Of a DNA stretch of 15,981 nt, positions 1-7,610 are shown piece by piece; within the stretch, counting starts at the first letter, position 1; each line of letters starts with the position of its first letter. A program made the position numbers and the translations under genes. The stretch is from positions 1 to 15,981 of the forward strand of contig JAOUHH010000026.1 of NCBI GenBank assembly GCA_029865195.1, read 5' to 3'. The notes under the pieces were generated by a model that was not told where the DNA came from, searched no databases, and saw nothing but the letters and a program-made list of their open reading frames with translations. The stretch comes from Desulfobulbaceae bacterium (GTDB lineage Bacteria; Desulfobacterota; Desulfobulbia; Desulfobulbales; UBA5123).

Positions 1-225
1 GTGGAAAAGGGCGGCCCCGACGGCAAGATCAAGGACCGCGTCGCCCAGAAACTCCAGCCGCTCGTTATTCCCGATCACCGGCAGGCCGTTTTCAGCCGCC
101 CAGGAGCTGTGCACCAAGGACTGCAGCAGCAATGCGCGCTCCTTGAAGGTATAGCCGAGCAGCTCCTCAAGACGGTCCAGGTCGGCGGCGTGCGCCGGAA
201 CGAGTGATTCAATGGTAACGGTCAT
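1..225 (-). CDS. rnc: Ribonuclease III, N-terminal 75 residues (cut by window edge)
   Basis: Double-strand-specific endoribonuclease that processes rRNA precursors and, in type II CRISPR systems, cleaves the crRNA:tracrRNA duplex. Translating the minus strand from the ATG at 225 gives an open frame to base 1. It contains LEELLGYTFKERALL (residues 19-33) and the RNase III signature NERLEFLGDAVL (residues 54-65), with the metal-binding residues E58 and D62 expected of the family. The C-terminal catalytic residues and the dsRNA-binding domain lie outside the window. The Shine-Dalgarno sequence is weak. The gene lies about 780 bp from the CRISPR array whose RNA it would be expected to process. 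Because rnc is a core gene, the proximity may be chance. Identity is firm; the partial state is due only to the window boundary. Confidence 0.9.
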   Translation of the reverse strand, partial: MTVTIESLVPAHAADLDRLEELLGYTFKERALLLQSLVHSSWAAENGLPVIGNNERLEFLGDAVLDLAVGAALFH

Positions 226-327
226 AATTTTTCACGTAAGTTAGGATGGTGGTCGCGACGCTGCCGAATCGAAAAACCGAATATACATCTTTTCCACGAT
301 TCACACGCCGCCTGCCGACATTTTCCC

Positions 328-356
328 TTGTCAAAAAATGAATCTATGTTTAAGAT
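328..356 (+). promoter_or_regulatory. Sigma-70-type promoter of tRNA-Cys
   Basis: TTGTCA (328-333), a 17-bp spacer and TAAGAT (351-356). This would start transcription near 363, about 10 bp before the tRNA. The position, spacing and hexamers all fit; not tested. Confidence 0.6.
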
Positions 357-372
357 TGCCGCGTTTCTCAAT

Positions 373-448
373 GGCGGCGTAGCCAAGTGGCTAAGGCAGC
401 GGTCTGCAAAACCGTTATTCCCCAGTTCAAATCTGGGCGCCGCCTCCA
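373..448 (+). tRNA. tRNA-Cys (anticodon GCA)
   Basis: A full cloverleaf can be drawn. The acceptor stem GGCGGCG (373-379) pairs with CGCCGCC (438-444). There is a D arm GCC/GGC. The anticodon stem GCGGT/ACCGT encloses the 7-nt loop CTGCAAA, with anticodon GCA at 406-408. The T arm CCCAG/CTGGG encloses TTCAAAT. The discriminator base is T445 and the CCA end is encoded (446-448). It is a single tRNA with its own promoter and terminator. The CRISPR island lies on its 3' side. No second copy of the tRNA 3' end was seen beyond the island. Confidence 0.97.
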
Positions 449-460
449 AGGACTTCCAAA

Positions 461-495
461 GGGTTACAACCGCAACCGGCTGTAACCCTTTTTTT
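461..495 (+). terminator. Rho-independent terminator of tRNA-Cys
   Basis: GGGTTACA (461-468) pairs perfectly with TGTAACCC (481-488). A short inner CCG/CGG pairing is possible, and seven T residues follow (489-495). It sits 12 bp after the encoded CCA. Confidence 0.9.
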
Positions 496-1006
496 ATGCC
501 ATGCCGCCCGGCTGTCAAAGCAGGTACCTGATATCCCCGCCCGCGTCAACCCGAATGGGCTCCTGCGGCTCCCGTATTGAACATATTTTTTCCGACTCTC
601 CCAAACACTAATTCCGGTGCATCGCTACACATGAGGGAAACTTCCAGCCATCGCCAGAAGGGCATGGCCTTGATCGAGGGGCTGAATTTGATGATGCGGA
701 AGATTCCTTTGGTGTTGGCGCACGACATCCGCTGACTGCCTCCAACGGACAAAATCGAAAGGTTATGTGCAATTTGTACCTACCCTTTACCAAGTTCAGG
801 CTCTCGCCGCTTGAGGCGCTGAATATATTTGGGGGATCTTTCGACGCGATAAGAGCCCAAAAATATATCAACAACACTACCACTCGTTGTTGCGTAGGAC
901 ATGGCAGATTTCCTTGCTCTTGAAAAGAGCTCAACTGTTTTCCATGCTAATTCCCCACCCAAATAACCTTGCCATGGCCGATTCCAATCTGCGACCCCTG
1001 CCAAAA
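496..1006. other. Gene-free stretch between tRNA-Cys and the CRISPR array
   Basis: About 510 bp in which I see no convincing gene. The open frames are short and lack good ribosome binding sites, and I recognised no conserved motif in them. It may be decayed coding sequence at the edge of the CRISPR island. No clear leader-type promoter was found directly before the first repeat. Confidence 0.5.
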
Positions 1007-1042
1007 TTTATGATTTGCGGGTAGGCCTTGGTCGGTTACACT
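1007..1042 (+). repeat. Degenerate terminal CRISPR repeat
   Basis: The first repeat reads TTTATGATTTGC at its 5' end instead of GTTGTGATTTGC, so it differs at positions 1 and 4. The remaining 32 positions match the consensus. Degenerate copies normally mark the oldest end of an array, so this suggests that acquisition takes place at the other, cas2-proximal end. Confidence 0.85.
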
Positions 1043-3082
1043 CGGCACCTTCAGGATCAAATACGTCAACGGGTTGTGATTTGCGGGTAGGCCTTGGTCG
1101 GTTACACTGAACATCCCGTCGCTATCACTGACGACGGTGTTGTGATTTGCGGGTAGGCCTTGGTCGGTTACACTGAACATCCCGTCGCTATCACTGACGA
1201 CGGTGTTGTGATTTGCGGGTAGGCCTTGGTCGGTTACACTTGTTACCTCATTACGCCGCAGTAATGCCGAGTTGTGATTTGCGGGTAGGCCTTGGTCGGT
1301 TACACTGATCAGAAGGCGGCGGACCACCCGCAACTTGTTGTGATTTGCGGGTAGGCCTTGGTCGGTTACACTTGTCCCCTTTACTCTTCGAGTCCTGCGC
1401 CAGTTGTGATTTGCGGGTAGGCCTTGGTCGGTTACACTCACCGGCCCGAGCGCATCCGCATCAAGTTCGTTGTGATTTGCGGGTAGGCCTTGGTCGGTTA
1501 CACTCAAACCACGCCGCCTTGTTCTGTTGAACAAGTTGTGATTTGCGGGTAGGCCTTGGTCGGTTACACTATTTGGTTGTTGACGGCCCTCATCGGCCCC
1601 GTTGTGATTTGCGGGTAGGCCTTGGTCGGTTACACTTGTCTAATATCAGCGGTGAAGCTGTCGATAGTTGTGATTTGCGGGTAGGCCTTGGTCGGTTACA
1701 CTGGAGCCTTTAATTTTGACATATAATAGGATGTTGTGATTTGCGGGTAGGCCTTGGTCGGTTACACTTGCCGGAGAGTGTCACCGACCGCTGCACCAGT
1801 TGTGATTTGCGGGTAGGCCTTGGTCGGTTACACTCCATGACCTGGACGTGGGTCTTGCCGCCGAGGTTGTGATTTGCGGGTAGGCCTTGGTCGGTTACAC
1901 TCCTTCGACTTTCGCGCCCTTGGCCTGATCGGTTGTGATTTGCGGGTAGGCCTTGGTCGGTTACACTCACGTAAAATGTATTCCACTGGCCTGCTCGTTG
2001 TGATTTGCGGGTAGGCCTTGGTCGGTTACACTAGTTTCACGGCTTTGCTTCGGCTTCGCATTGTTGTGATTTGCGGGTAGGCCTTGGTCGGTTACACTGT
2101 TGACTTCTTCTCTACCCTACGTCCACAGTTGTGATTTGCGGGTAGGCCTTGGTCGGTTACACTGCTGCCGGGAATCTCCCATTTTTTGATTATGTTGTGA
2201 TTTGCGGGTAGGCCTTGGTCGGTTACACTCGCAGGAGGCAGAGGCCGAAGCTGAGGTGAGTTGTGATTTGCGGGTAGGCCTTGGTCGGTTACACTTAGCC
2301 CCTTTAAATCTGTACCTATTCAGGCGTTGTGATTTGCGGGTAGGCCTTGGTCGGTTACACTTTCCGTGTTGTTGGGTATGTAGAATCCACAGTTGTGATT
2401 TGCGGGTAGGCCTTGGTCGGTTACACTGCCGCACCTGGGTGGATATCTACTTCTGCGTTGTGATTTGCGGGTAGGCCTTGGTCGGTTACACTTCAGCACT
2501 GAATTCATCGTTTCTGAGAACGGTTGTGATTTGCGGGTAGGCCTTGGTCGGTTACACTTCTGCGGTGTGGCGGCCACGCCATGGGCTGGTTGTGATTTGC
2601 GGGTAGGCCTTGGTCGGTTACACTTCTGCATCCACACAAGGATTACAAGCTGAGTTGTGATTTGCGGGTAGGCCTTGGTCGGTTACACTAAAACAGATCC
2701 CGCCCATTGTCCCGCTCTGTTGTGATTTGCGGGTAGGCCTTGGTCGGTTACACTGTGAAAAAGAGGTGGCCCGTATATACGGGAGTTGTGATTTGCGGGT
2801 AGGCCTTGGTCGGTTACACTCGAGGCCGTAGGAATGGCAGCGCCAAAAGGTTGTGATTTGCGGGTAGGCCTTGGTCGGTTACACTCAAACACATCCTCCG
2901 GCTCCATGTTTGACTGTTGTGATTTGCGGGTAGGCCTTGGTCGGTTACACTTCTGCATCCACACAAGGATTACAAGCTGAGTTGTGATTTGCGGGTAGGC
3001 CTTGGTCGGTTACACTCGAGTTGTTGATGGGGCAGTTGATTGCCGCGTTGTGATTTGCGGGTAGGCCTTGGTCGGTTACACT
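1007..3082 (+). CRISPR. Type II-C CRISPR array: 32 repeats of 36 bp, 31 spacers
   Basis: The repeat begins GTTGTGATTTGC and ends GGTCGGTTACACT. It starts at 1007, 1073, 1139, 1205 and so on to 3047. All copies look identical except the first. Spacers are mostly 30 bp; the 13th is 31 bp and seven (15, 17, 22, 25, 26, 28, 30) are 29 bp. Spacers 2 and 3 are identical, as are 25 and 30. The + strand is taken as the crRNA strand because the tracrRNA at 7488-7606 is complementary to the repeat in that orientation, and because a GTTGT start resembles other II-C repeats. TTGCGG (repeat bases 9-14), 16 bp and TACACT (31-36) could form a promoter in every repeat, similar in principle to Neisseria meningitidis. 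The array runs toward cas2 and stops 51 bp short of its stop codon. Spacer targets and the PAM cannot be judged from the window. Confidence 0.98.
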
Positions 3083-3133
3083 ACCCTCTTCGCAACGAAC
3101 TGTTTTACCGTGCAAAATTTACGTTCTAAAAAT
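3083..3133 (+). promoter_or_regulatory. Candidate leader / integration-proximal sequence beside cas2
   Basis: 51 bp between the last perfect repeat and the cas2 stop codon, fairly AT-rich on its cas2 side. If new spacers enter at the cas2-proximal end, the integration-guiding sequence must lie here and may run into the 3' end of cas2. No motif is recognised; this is inferred from array polarity only. Confidence 0.3.
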
Positions 3134-3439
3134 TCAAAAAAGCTCCATTTGCAATGGCGGCTGCTCAACTGGCTTGCGTTTTTTACCATAAAAAACCTGA
3201 ATTTTTCCGAACTGCTTATCAGTAATCTTGACAATCCGGACTTCGCCGTCTGGAGGCAAACAAGATTTAATCCGCGACACATGCACTTGCGCGTTTTCCT
3301 CACTTGCGCTATGCCGCATATACACCGAATACTGCATCATCCTGAAACCATCCAGCAATAACCTTTTCCTGAATTCGGCATACTCCTTCCGAGCCTGTCG
3401 CGTATCGGTCGGCAGATCAAAAAGCACAATCACCCACAT
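3134..3439 (-). CDS. cas2: CRISPR-associated protein Cas2
   Basis: Small ferredoxin-fold protein that bridges two Cas1 dimers in the spacer-integration complex. From the ATG at 3439 it is 101 aa, the usual Cas2 size. It opens with a hydrophobic strand followed by FDLPTDT, the conserved Cas2 motif with its acidic residue, and RKEYAEFRKRLLLDGF. The stretch MMQYSVYMRH is also typical of type II Cas2. An upstream TTG at 3463 overlaps the cas1 stop (TTGA) and would add 8 residues. I prefer the ATG because the family begins with MWV-type starts. It is the last gene of the cas9-cas1-cas2 operon. Its 3' end faces the array, so crRNA readthrough would be antisense to it. Confidence 0.93.
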   Translation of the reverse strand: MWVIVLFDLPTDTRQARKEYAEFRKRLLLDGFRMMQYSVYMRHSASEENAQVHVSRIKSCLPPDGEVRIVKITDKQFGKIQVFYGKKRKPVEQPPLQMELF

Positions 3440-3459
3440 TGAATTCAACCCGCCAAAAG

Positions 3460-4362
3460 TCAAGATTGACCAGCCTCTTGCAATGTCGGGTATTCCAATG
3501 ACATTCCTTTCTCGAGGCAGGCCAACTTAAAATCGGCAATCAAATAATGCATGGCCACCATTAACGGCATCGCGCTTCCTTTCCAGATCACAGACCCACC
3601 AAGCATTCCCAGCAAAAGCTGCTTGCTTTGCTTGTTGATCTCAAGCGGACGACCATCTTCCCGCAACCGATAAACAACCAAATCAACCCAAGGCCGAAAC
3701 GGCTCCATAAGATCGTCGGCAAGACAAAACCCATTGTACTGATTATGATGATGTATACCCAGAGCCGGGTGCAGACCGCCGCCAACAATTGCCCGTGCCA
3801 CCGCTGCCCGGATCACGGAATAACCGTAATTCAACAACGCGTTGACACCCTCGGCGTCTCTTTGCCGCCGGAAATTGTCTCCCATCAACAACCGCCAATA
3901 TAACTGCGCGGCTTGCGATTCGTGATTCTCCCTGTCGCCGGATTTCACGCGCCCGGCCAAATTCTCCAAAACACGGCTATTTCCCCCTGCAGCAAGCAAG
4001 GTTTGCGCCTGCCGCCTAATCTTGTGACGAACGATTTGCTGCCACAACCGCTTTTGGGTCGTGACAGATATCTCAATTTGCTGCCGCAACACCTTATGAT
4101 GCAGGCTGTGGGCGTCGCTTATCGGCAAGGTCAGCGAATATGGGAGGTGCTTTTCATCGCAGAAAACCACGACGACATTATTCTTCTGGCAAGCAACAAT
4201 CGCGGCCTGGGTCATAACAATGGCAGGATTGTCCAGAATTAACACCCCTAGATCTTCAACAGGAATTCGGCCAACAATCTCTTTGGCTTTTTCGATCAGA
4301 AGCTGCTGAGCGTTGAGCCGGACGTACGCCCGATCACTGATATCGACAATGCGCTTGATCAT
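3460..4362 (-). CDS. cas1: CRISPR-associated endonuclease/integrase Cas1 (type II-C)
   Basis: Metal-dependent integrase that inserts new spacers together with Cas2. The start is ATG 4362, giving 300 aa; it overlaps the cas9 stop as ATGA, so translational coupling is likely. An in-frame start 21 bp upstream (4383) lies inside cas9 and is less likely. The N-terminus MIKRIVDISD is typical of II-C Cas1. The three expected catalytic positions are visible: E148 in NHESQAAQLYW, a histidine of the cluster at 204-206 in LGIHHHNQYNGF, and E220 in LADDLMEPFRPW. No truncation or frameshift is seen. It should act with Cas2, with Cas9 probably selecting PAM-flanked protospacers as in other type II systems. 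Confidence 0.97.
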   Translation of the reverse strand: MIKRIVDISDRAYVRLNAQQLLIEKAKEIVGRIPVEDLGVLILDNPAIVMTQAAIVACQKNNVVVVFCDEKHLPYSLTLPISDAHSLHHKVLRQQIEISVTTQKRLWQQIVRHKIRRQAQTLLAAGGNSRVLENLAGRVKSGDRENHESQAAQLYWRLLMGDNFRRQRDAEGVNALLNYGYSVIRAAVARAIVGGGLHPALGIHHHNQYNGFCLADDLMEPFRPWVDLVVYRLREDGRPLEINKQSKQLLLGMLGGSVIWKGSAMPLMVAMHYLIADFKLACLEKGMSLEYPTLQEAGQS

Positions 4363-7300
4363 TCTACCAGCTTGCCAATACAATTCACGCGATGCCGCGT
4401 GGCCATTTTTTTCATAAGTGAAAAAATGCTAAGGCGCTCCTCTGTACTTTTAGTCAAGGTAGCGGCGCTATGGAGACGCAACATCAGCCTATTGCTGTCG
4501 CGTTCCAGTTTCTGCACCCTGTAAAAGGTTCTTCCGTTTCCATCCGGCAAGCTGACCATATCATTGATATGCAGGGCCATGACAAACTCAAAACCATCGC
4601 CGTGATTCGTTTGCACGATGGGCTGTTTGGGCATATTGATCCCCTTGGCCCTGTGACTCGCCTCCATCATGGTTACGAACTTCCCTGCATAGGTTCCGTC
4701 TTTAAGATCTTTTATAATTTCAACGTGGTGCATATTGCCGTAGGGCATCCATTTAAAAACTTCTCCCTGAGAATTCTTTACACCATACTTACTCTGACGC
4801 AGTTTCTTCTCCGTGGTTTTCGCCTGAACGATACGCACTCTTTTAATCGGGGTTTTGCCATCTTTATGAAAGAGGGTGACGTTGGGCGCGAATGCTTTTT
4901 TCGGATTATTGTCGTGCTTTGCCAAATGGCTCTCAACAAGCTTTCGGACTTCCTTGTCTATAATCTTTTTCAGTTGCGTCAACTCGAAGCCTTGATCCAA
5001 ATCAGCCCGGTACACAGTGCCGATTCCTTCGACAAACCCGGCTCCTGTCTCTTCATGCAAAGCGCCCGTGAGCTTATACTGTGGGGCATGAGCCACGACC
5101 ATTTCGTTGAGCGACCGCTGCAAATCCGCCCTGAAACTCATCCACGGCGGATCAAAATGCATCTCCCGGCTGTCAAACTCTGTCCTCCGTCGCTCAAGGT
5201 CTTTGGCCATACCGACCATCGCTTTATAAAAAGACCGATCAACGCAGGCGATTACGGCGGCGTCGATGGCATGATGACGATGGTCGGTTCGCTCTTTCTC
5301 GTTGCTGTCACCAAGCAGGTTGTTTAAACCCCACTGCGACCTGAGCCACGACGTGGTGATCCCTTTACTGACAGAAACATCGACGCCAAGCTGTGTTACG
5401 TACTGCAAGGCGACACGACTTATGTACCGAGTGTCATTCAACTGGTTGCTGATGAAATCCCGTTTCTGGAGTTCTTCCTCGGTGGTAAAGAACCTGTTCT
5501 TCTTGTTTCGCAACTCCTTGGGCCAACGATTGACCGCCTGGGTTATCTGTGTCCATTTATCACTGCCGCCAAAGGCGTCGATGGGAGTTCGGTTGCTCTT
5601 ATAACGATTCTCTCCAGCGTAACAGACCACTTTATTCATGTACGAATCGTCCAGGGATTTGCTGTACGGCAGGATATGATCGACATCTATTTCCGCGCTG
5701 AACAGGGTGCTTAAATCAATCGATTTACCACTGTAAACACACCGACCATCCTGGTCTTTCCAAAGACGATATTTTATTTTGTCCTTACGCCCGGCATGGG
5801 CGGATAACGCCAGGTGCGGGTTCTTTTCAACCATTTCCTCGTATTTCGCTGCCGCTTCCTTATTGGCCTTGGCATTGGCATCCTGTTGTTTGACAAATTG
5901 CTTGTACCGCTTGGTGTTCATCTCCAAGTCCCGGGCCATCTCAATACGTATGGCATCGGGTTTGCCGTATTCGGCGATAACGGCATTGACCAAACGGCGC
6001 AGTTCATGCAGTGCCTTGTTCACTATCGGGTTGGGGAGTTCCGGCGGGGCTGCAAGTCTTGGGGCCGCTTCGATTTCCTCTATTGCATAGTCGTAGCCAG
6101 CCAGTTGCCGCGCTTTCGAGAAAATCTCGCCCTGCTCAAGGAATGGCAGCAATTGATTGATCGCCTTTAGGGACAAATTGCTGTGCCCCGGTTCAAACTC
6201 AAGCAGGCAGAGTGCGACGGCGGTTCTGACCGGGAAATTCCAATGTTCGATTAACCGTTTTTTCAGAGCTGACTTGATGGTGATGGTGAGCAAATCTTCC
6301 ACCAAAGCAATCTGCTCTTCCCTTGAAAACGAGTCCCATTCCGAGACAACATTGCGAATGGCGCTAGCCGTAATGTTGCCTTTGAGGTTTTTATTGGCGG
6401 TATCGAGGTTGATTTCGGTTTTATTGCTCACCCCCAAGGCCTTTCTGATCTTGGCGATAGTAGGCCTGGCGTTGTGCTCAAAAAGATGCTCCAGGGTCGC
6501 CTTCTGCTCTGCATCGAGCGAACACAACCTGTCTTCGCAGGTATCAAAATATTGTAAATTGTTGATATCCTGGAGATAACGGAACCGCTGGCACTCCAAC
6601 CGCGCCAATCGCGCCCGGTTGCGGCTTGGCTCAAGAGAGCATTTCCCGACCCTGTCATTACGCAACTTGAGAGGTCGCTGAAAGAAGATGATCTCTTCCA
6701 ACTGATTTTTCACTTCTTCTGTCAGTAGCGGATGAAACTGCGTTTGCTTCTGAAAGATCGCGACCAACTCCTCTCTGTACATCTGCCGGTCGGTACGCAA
6801 AAATCCTCCATCTCGCTTGCGATTCCTTTTGCTGATATGCCGGTCAAAACCGGCCAGATATTCCCCCAGGGTCCGGCAACCCGATTTTTGTATACAGGCC
6901 CGAATCTTGCGGATATCACCCTTGAAGGCCGTTTCTTCTTTCGCTCGCTCCGTAGACTTGTCTTCTTTGCTCTCAATAGACTCCAACAATTCCTGAACGT
7001 CCGGATCATCGACCATGTCACCAAGCACGGTTTTGCGATTACTCAAAAAACCGCGACGTTGAACCAAGTGAAGAAATACCCGCCCGAGTTCATAGCAGGT
7101 TAATTCCTCGTCAAGCGCCTTGGCGCGTAACGCATAGGGATCGCCTATCTTGTTCAGGATGGCTTCCGGCTGGGTAGCATTACTCAATTCGGCGGGCAGC
7201 AAGCCAAGTTTGACCAGGTAGTTGAGCATTCTCTTTTTTCTGCGTGCGCGCCTCTGCACAACTCGCCTTGCCAGTCTTGCATCACGGCGCTTCATATTTT

Positions 7301-7460
7301 TGGGAATGGCAGAATCCCCATCCTTCACTGCCTTCACTGCCTTGGTAAAAATCCGGCACCCCAAACCCACGATCTTGCTTGGCTTGTTTTCACTTTCCTC
7401 CAACAAAGCCCACCCGATAGAATTTGTCCCCAAATCCAAGCCCAAAATTTGCTTGCTCAT
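4359..7460 (-). CDS. cas9: CRISPR RNA-guided endonuclease Cas9 (compact type II-C)
   Basis: crRNA:tracrRNA-guided DNA nuclease of the effector stage. The chosen start is ATG 7460 (1033 aa, MSKQILGLDLGTNSIGW), with GGAG at 7467-7470 six bases upstream. The longer reading from TTG 7502 would begin inside the tracrRNA anti-repeat and add unrelated residues. All nuclease motifs are intact. RuvC-I is LGLDLGTNSIGW with D9. An arginine-rich bridge helix spans about 57-80. RuvC-II is IRIEMARDL with E507. HNH is EIDVDHILP with D594/H595, followed by NKVVC and ENRYKSN. RuvC-III is HHAIDAAV with H729, H730 and D733. The alpha-helical REC region lies between the bridge helix and RuvC-II. The roughly 300 residues after RuvC-III should include the PAM-interacting domain. 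The size is close to the Neisseria and Campylobacter enzymes. Base composition is visibly less GC-rich than the flanking chromosome. PAM unknown. Confidence 0.98.
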   Translation of the reverse strand: MSKQILGLDLGTNSIGWALLEESENKPSKIVGLGCRIFTKAVKAVKDGDSAIPKNMKRRDARLARRVVQRRARRKKRMLNYLVKLGLLPAELSNATQPEAILNKIGDPYALRAKALDEELTCYELGRVFLHLVQRRGFLSNRKTVLGDMVDDPDVQELLESIESKEDKSTERAKEETAFKGDIRKIRACIQKSGCRTLGEYLAGFDRHISKRNRKRDGGFLRTDRQMYREELVAIFQKQTQFHPLLTEEVKNQLEEIIFFQRPLKLRNDRVGKCSLEPSRNRARLARLECQRFRYLQDINNLQYFDTCEDRLCSLDAEQKATLEHLFEHNARPTIAKIRKALGVSNKTEINLDTANKNLKGNITASAIRNVVSEWDSFSREEQIALVEDLLTITIKSALKKRLIEHWNFPVRTAVALCLLEFEPGHSNLSLKAINQLLPFLEQGEIFSKARQLAGYDYAIEEIEAAPRLAAPPELPNPIVNKALHELRRLVNAVIAEYGKPDAIRIEMARDLEMNTKRYKQFVKQQDANAKANKEAAAKYEEMVEKNPHLALSAHAGRKDKIKYRLWKDQDGRCVYSGKSIDLSTLFSAEIDVDHILPYSKSLDDSYMNKVVCYAGENRYKSNRTPIDAFGGSDKWTQITQAVNRWPKELRNKKNRFFTTEEELQKRDFISNQLNDTRYISRVALQYVTQLGVDVSVSKGITTSWLRSQWGLNNLLGDSNEKERTDHRHHAIDAAVIACVDRSFYKAMVGMAKDLERRRTEFDSREMHFDPPWMSFRADLQRSLNEMVVAHAPQYKLTGALHEETGAGFVEGIGTVYRADLDQGFELTQLKKIIDKEVRKLVESHLAKHDNNPKKAFAPNVTLFHKDGKTPIKRVRIVQAKTTEKKLRQSKYGVKNSQGEVFKWMPYGNMHHVEIIKDLKDGTYAGKFVTMMEASHRAKGINMPKQPIVQTNHGDGFEFVMALHINDMVSLPDGNGRTFYRVQKLERDSNRLMLRLHSAATLTKSTEERLSIFSLMKKMATRHRVNCIGKLVE

Positions 7461-7480
7461 ATTGTTCTCCGGTGTATATT
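7453..7480 (+). promoter_or_regulatory. Candidate tracrRNA promoter, overlapping the cas9 start
   Basis: TTGCTC (7453-7458), a 16-bp spacer and TATATT (7475-7480). The -10 box predicts a start near 7487-7488, exactly where complementarity to the CRISPR repeat begins. The -35 is weak (three matches). The promoter overlaps the cas9 start codon and ribosome binding site on the other strand. Confidence 0.55.
7467..7470 (-). promoter_or_regulatory. Ribosome binding site deciding the cas9 start
   Basis: GGAG on the minus strand, six bases before the ATG at 7460. The upstream in-frame TTG has no such site. The tracrRNA -10 box lies immediately next to it on the opposite strand. Confidence 0.7.
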
Positions 7481-7487
7481 TGTTAGC

Positions 7488-7606
7488 AGTGTAATCGACC
7501 AAGGCCTATCAATGCTTTTCATACCAATGAAATAAGTATTTCGTAGGCAACGCTTTCAAGCGACCCCAGCCCTCGTCTCCTCGCGGAGCCGGGGGCGTTG
7601 TTTTTT
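7488..7606 (+). ncRNA. tracrRNA of the type II-C system
   Basis: Trans-activating CRISPR RNA that pairs with the crRNA repeat and is bound by Cas9. Bases 7488-7508 pair without a gap with repeat bases 16-36 (21 bp, one G-U). Pairing then continues imperfectly: 7509-7510, 7514-7515, then UCA (7519-7521) with repeat 5-7 and CAAU (7525-7528) with repeat 1-4. Next come a GAAAU/AUUUC hairpin (7529-7542), the sequence GCAACGCU (7547-7554; from memory also present in the N. meningitidis tracrRNA), a small CGCU/AGCG hairpin (7551-7562) and a terminator. The layout of perfect distal pairing, bulge, short proximal pairing and hairpins is that of known II-C tracrRNAs. Length is about 119 nt. It runs divergently from cas9 and on the same strand as the array. 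Confidence 0.92.
7569..7606 (+). terminator. Rho-independent terminator of tracrRNA
   Basis: GCCCTCG (7569-7575) pairs with CGGGGGC (7590-7596), seven pairs with one G-U. An inner CTCC/GGAG stem is capped by TCGC. GTTG and six T residues follow. It forms the 3' end of the tracrRNA. Confidence 0.88.
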
Positions 7607-7610
7607 ATTC

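Noticed and set aside
546..934. Short minus-strand frames in the tRNA-array gap, possibly a transposase remnant
   Set aside because: No motif could be recognised and there is no start signal, so a mobile-element origin is not supported.
947..2964. Open frames across the array with repeated peptide motifs such as SVTDQGLPANHN or CNRPRPTRKSQ
   Set aside because: They are translations of the CRISPR repeat in several frames and not repeat proteins.
7461..7502. N-terminal extension of Cas9 from TTG at 7502
   Set aside because: It begins inside the tracrRNA anti-repeat and lacks a ribosome binding site. ATG 7460 has GGAG and starts at the usual Cas9 N-terminus.
7473..7502. cas9 promoter TTGGTC - 18 bp - TATACA on the minus strand
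   Set aside because: Transcription would begin about at 7466, inside or past the ribosome binding site.
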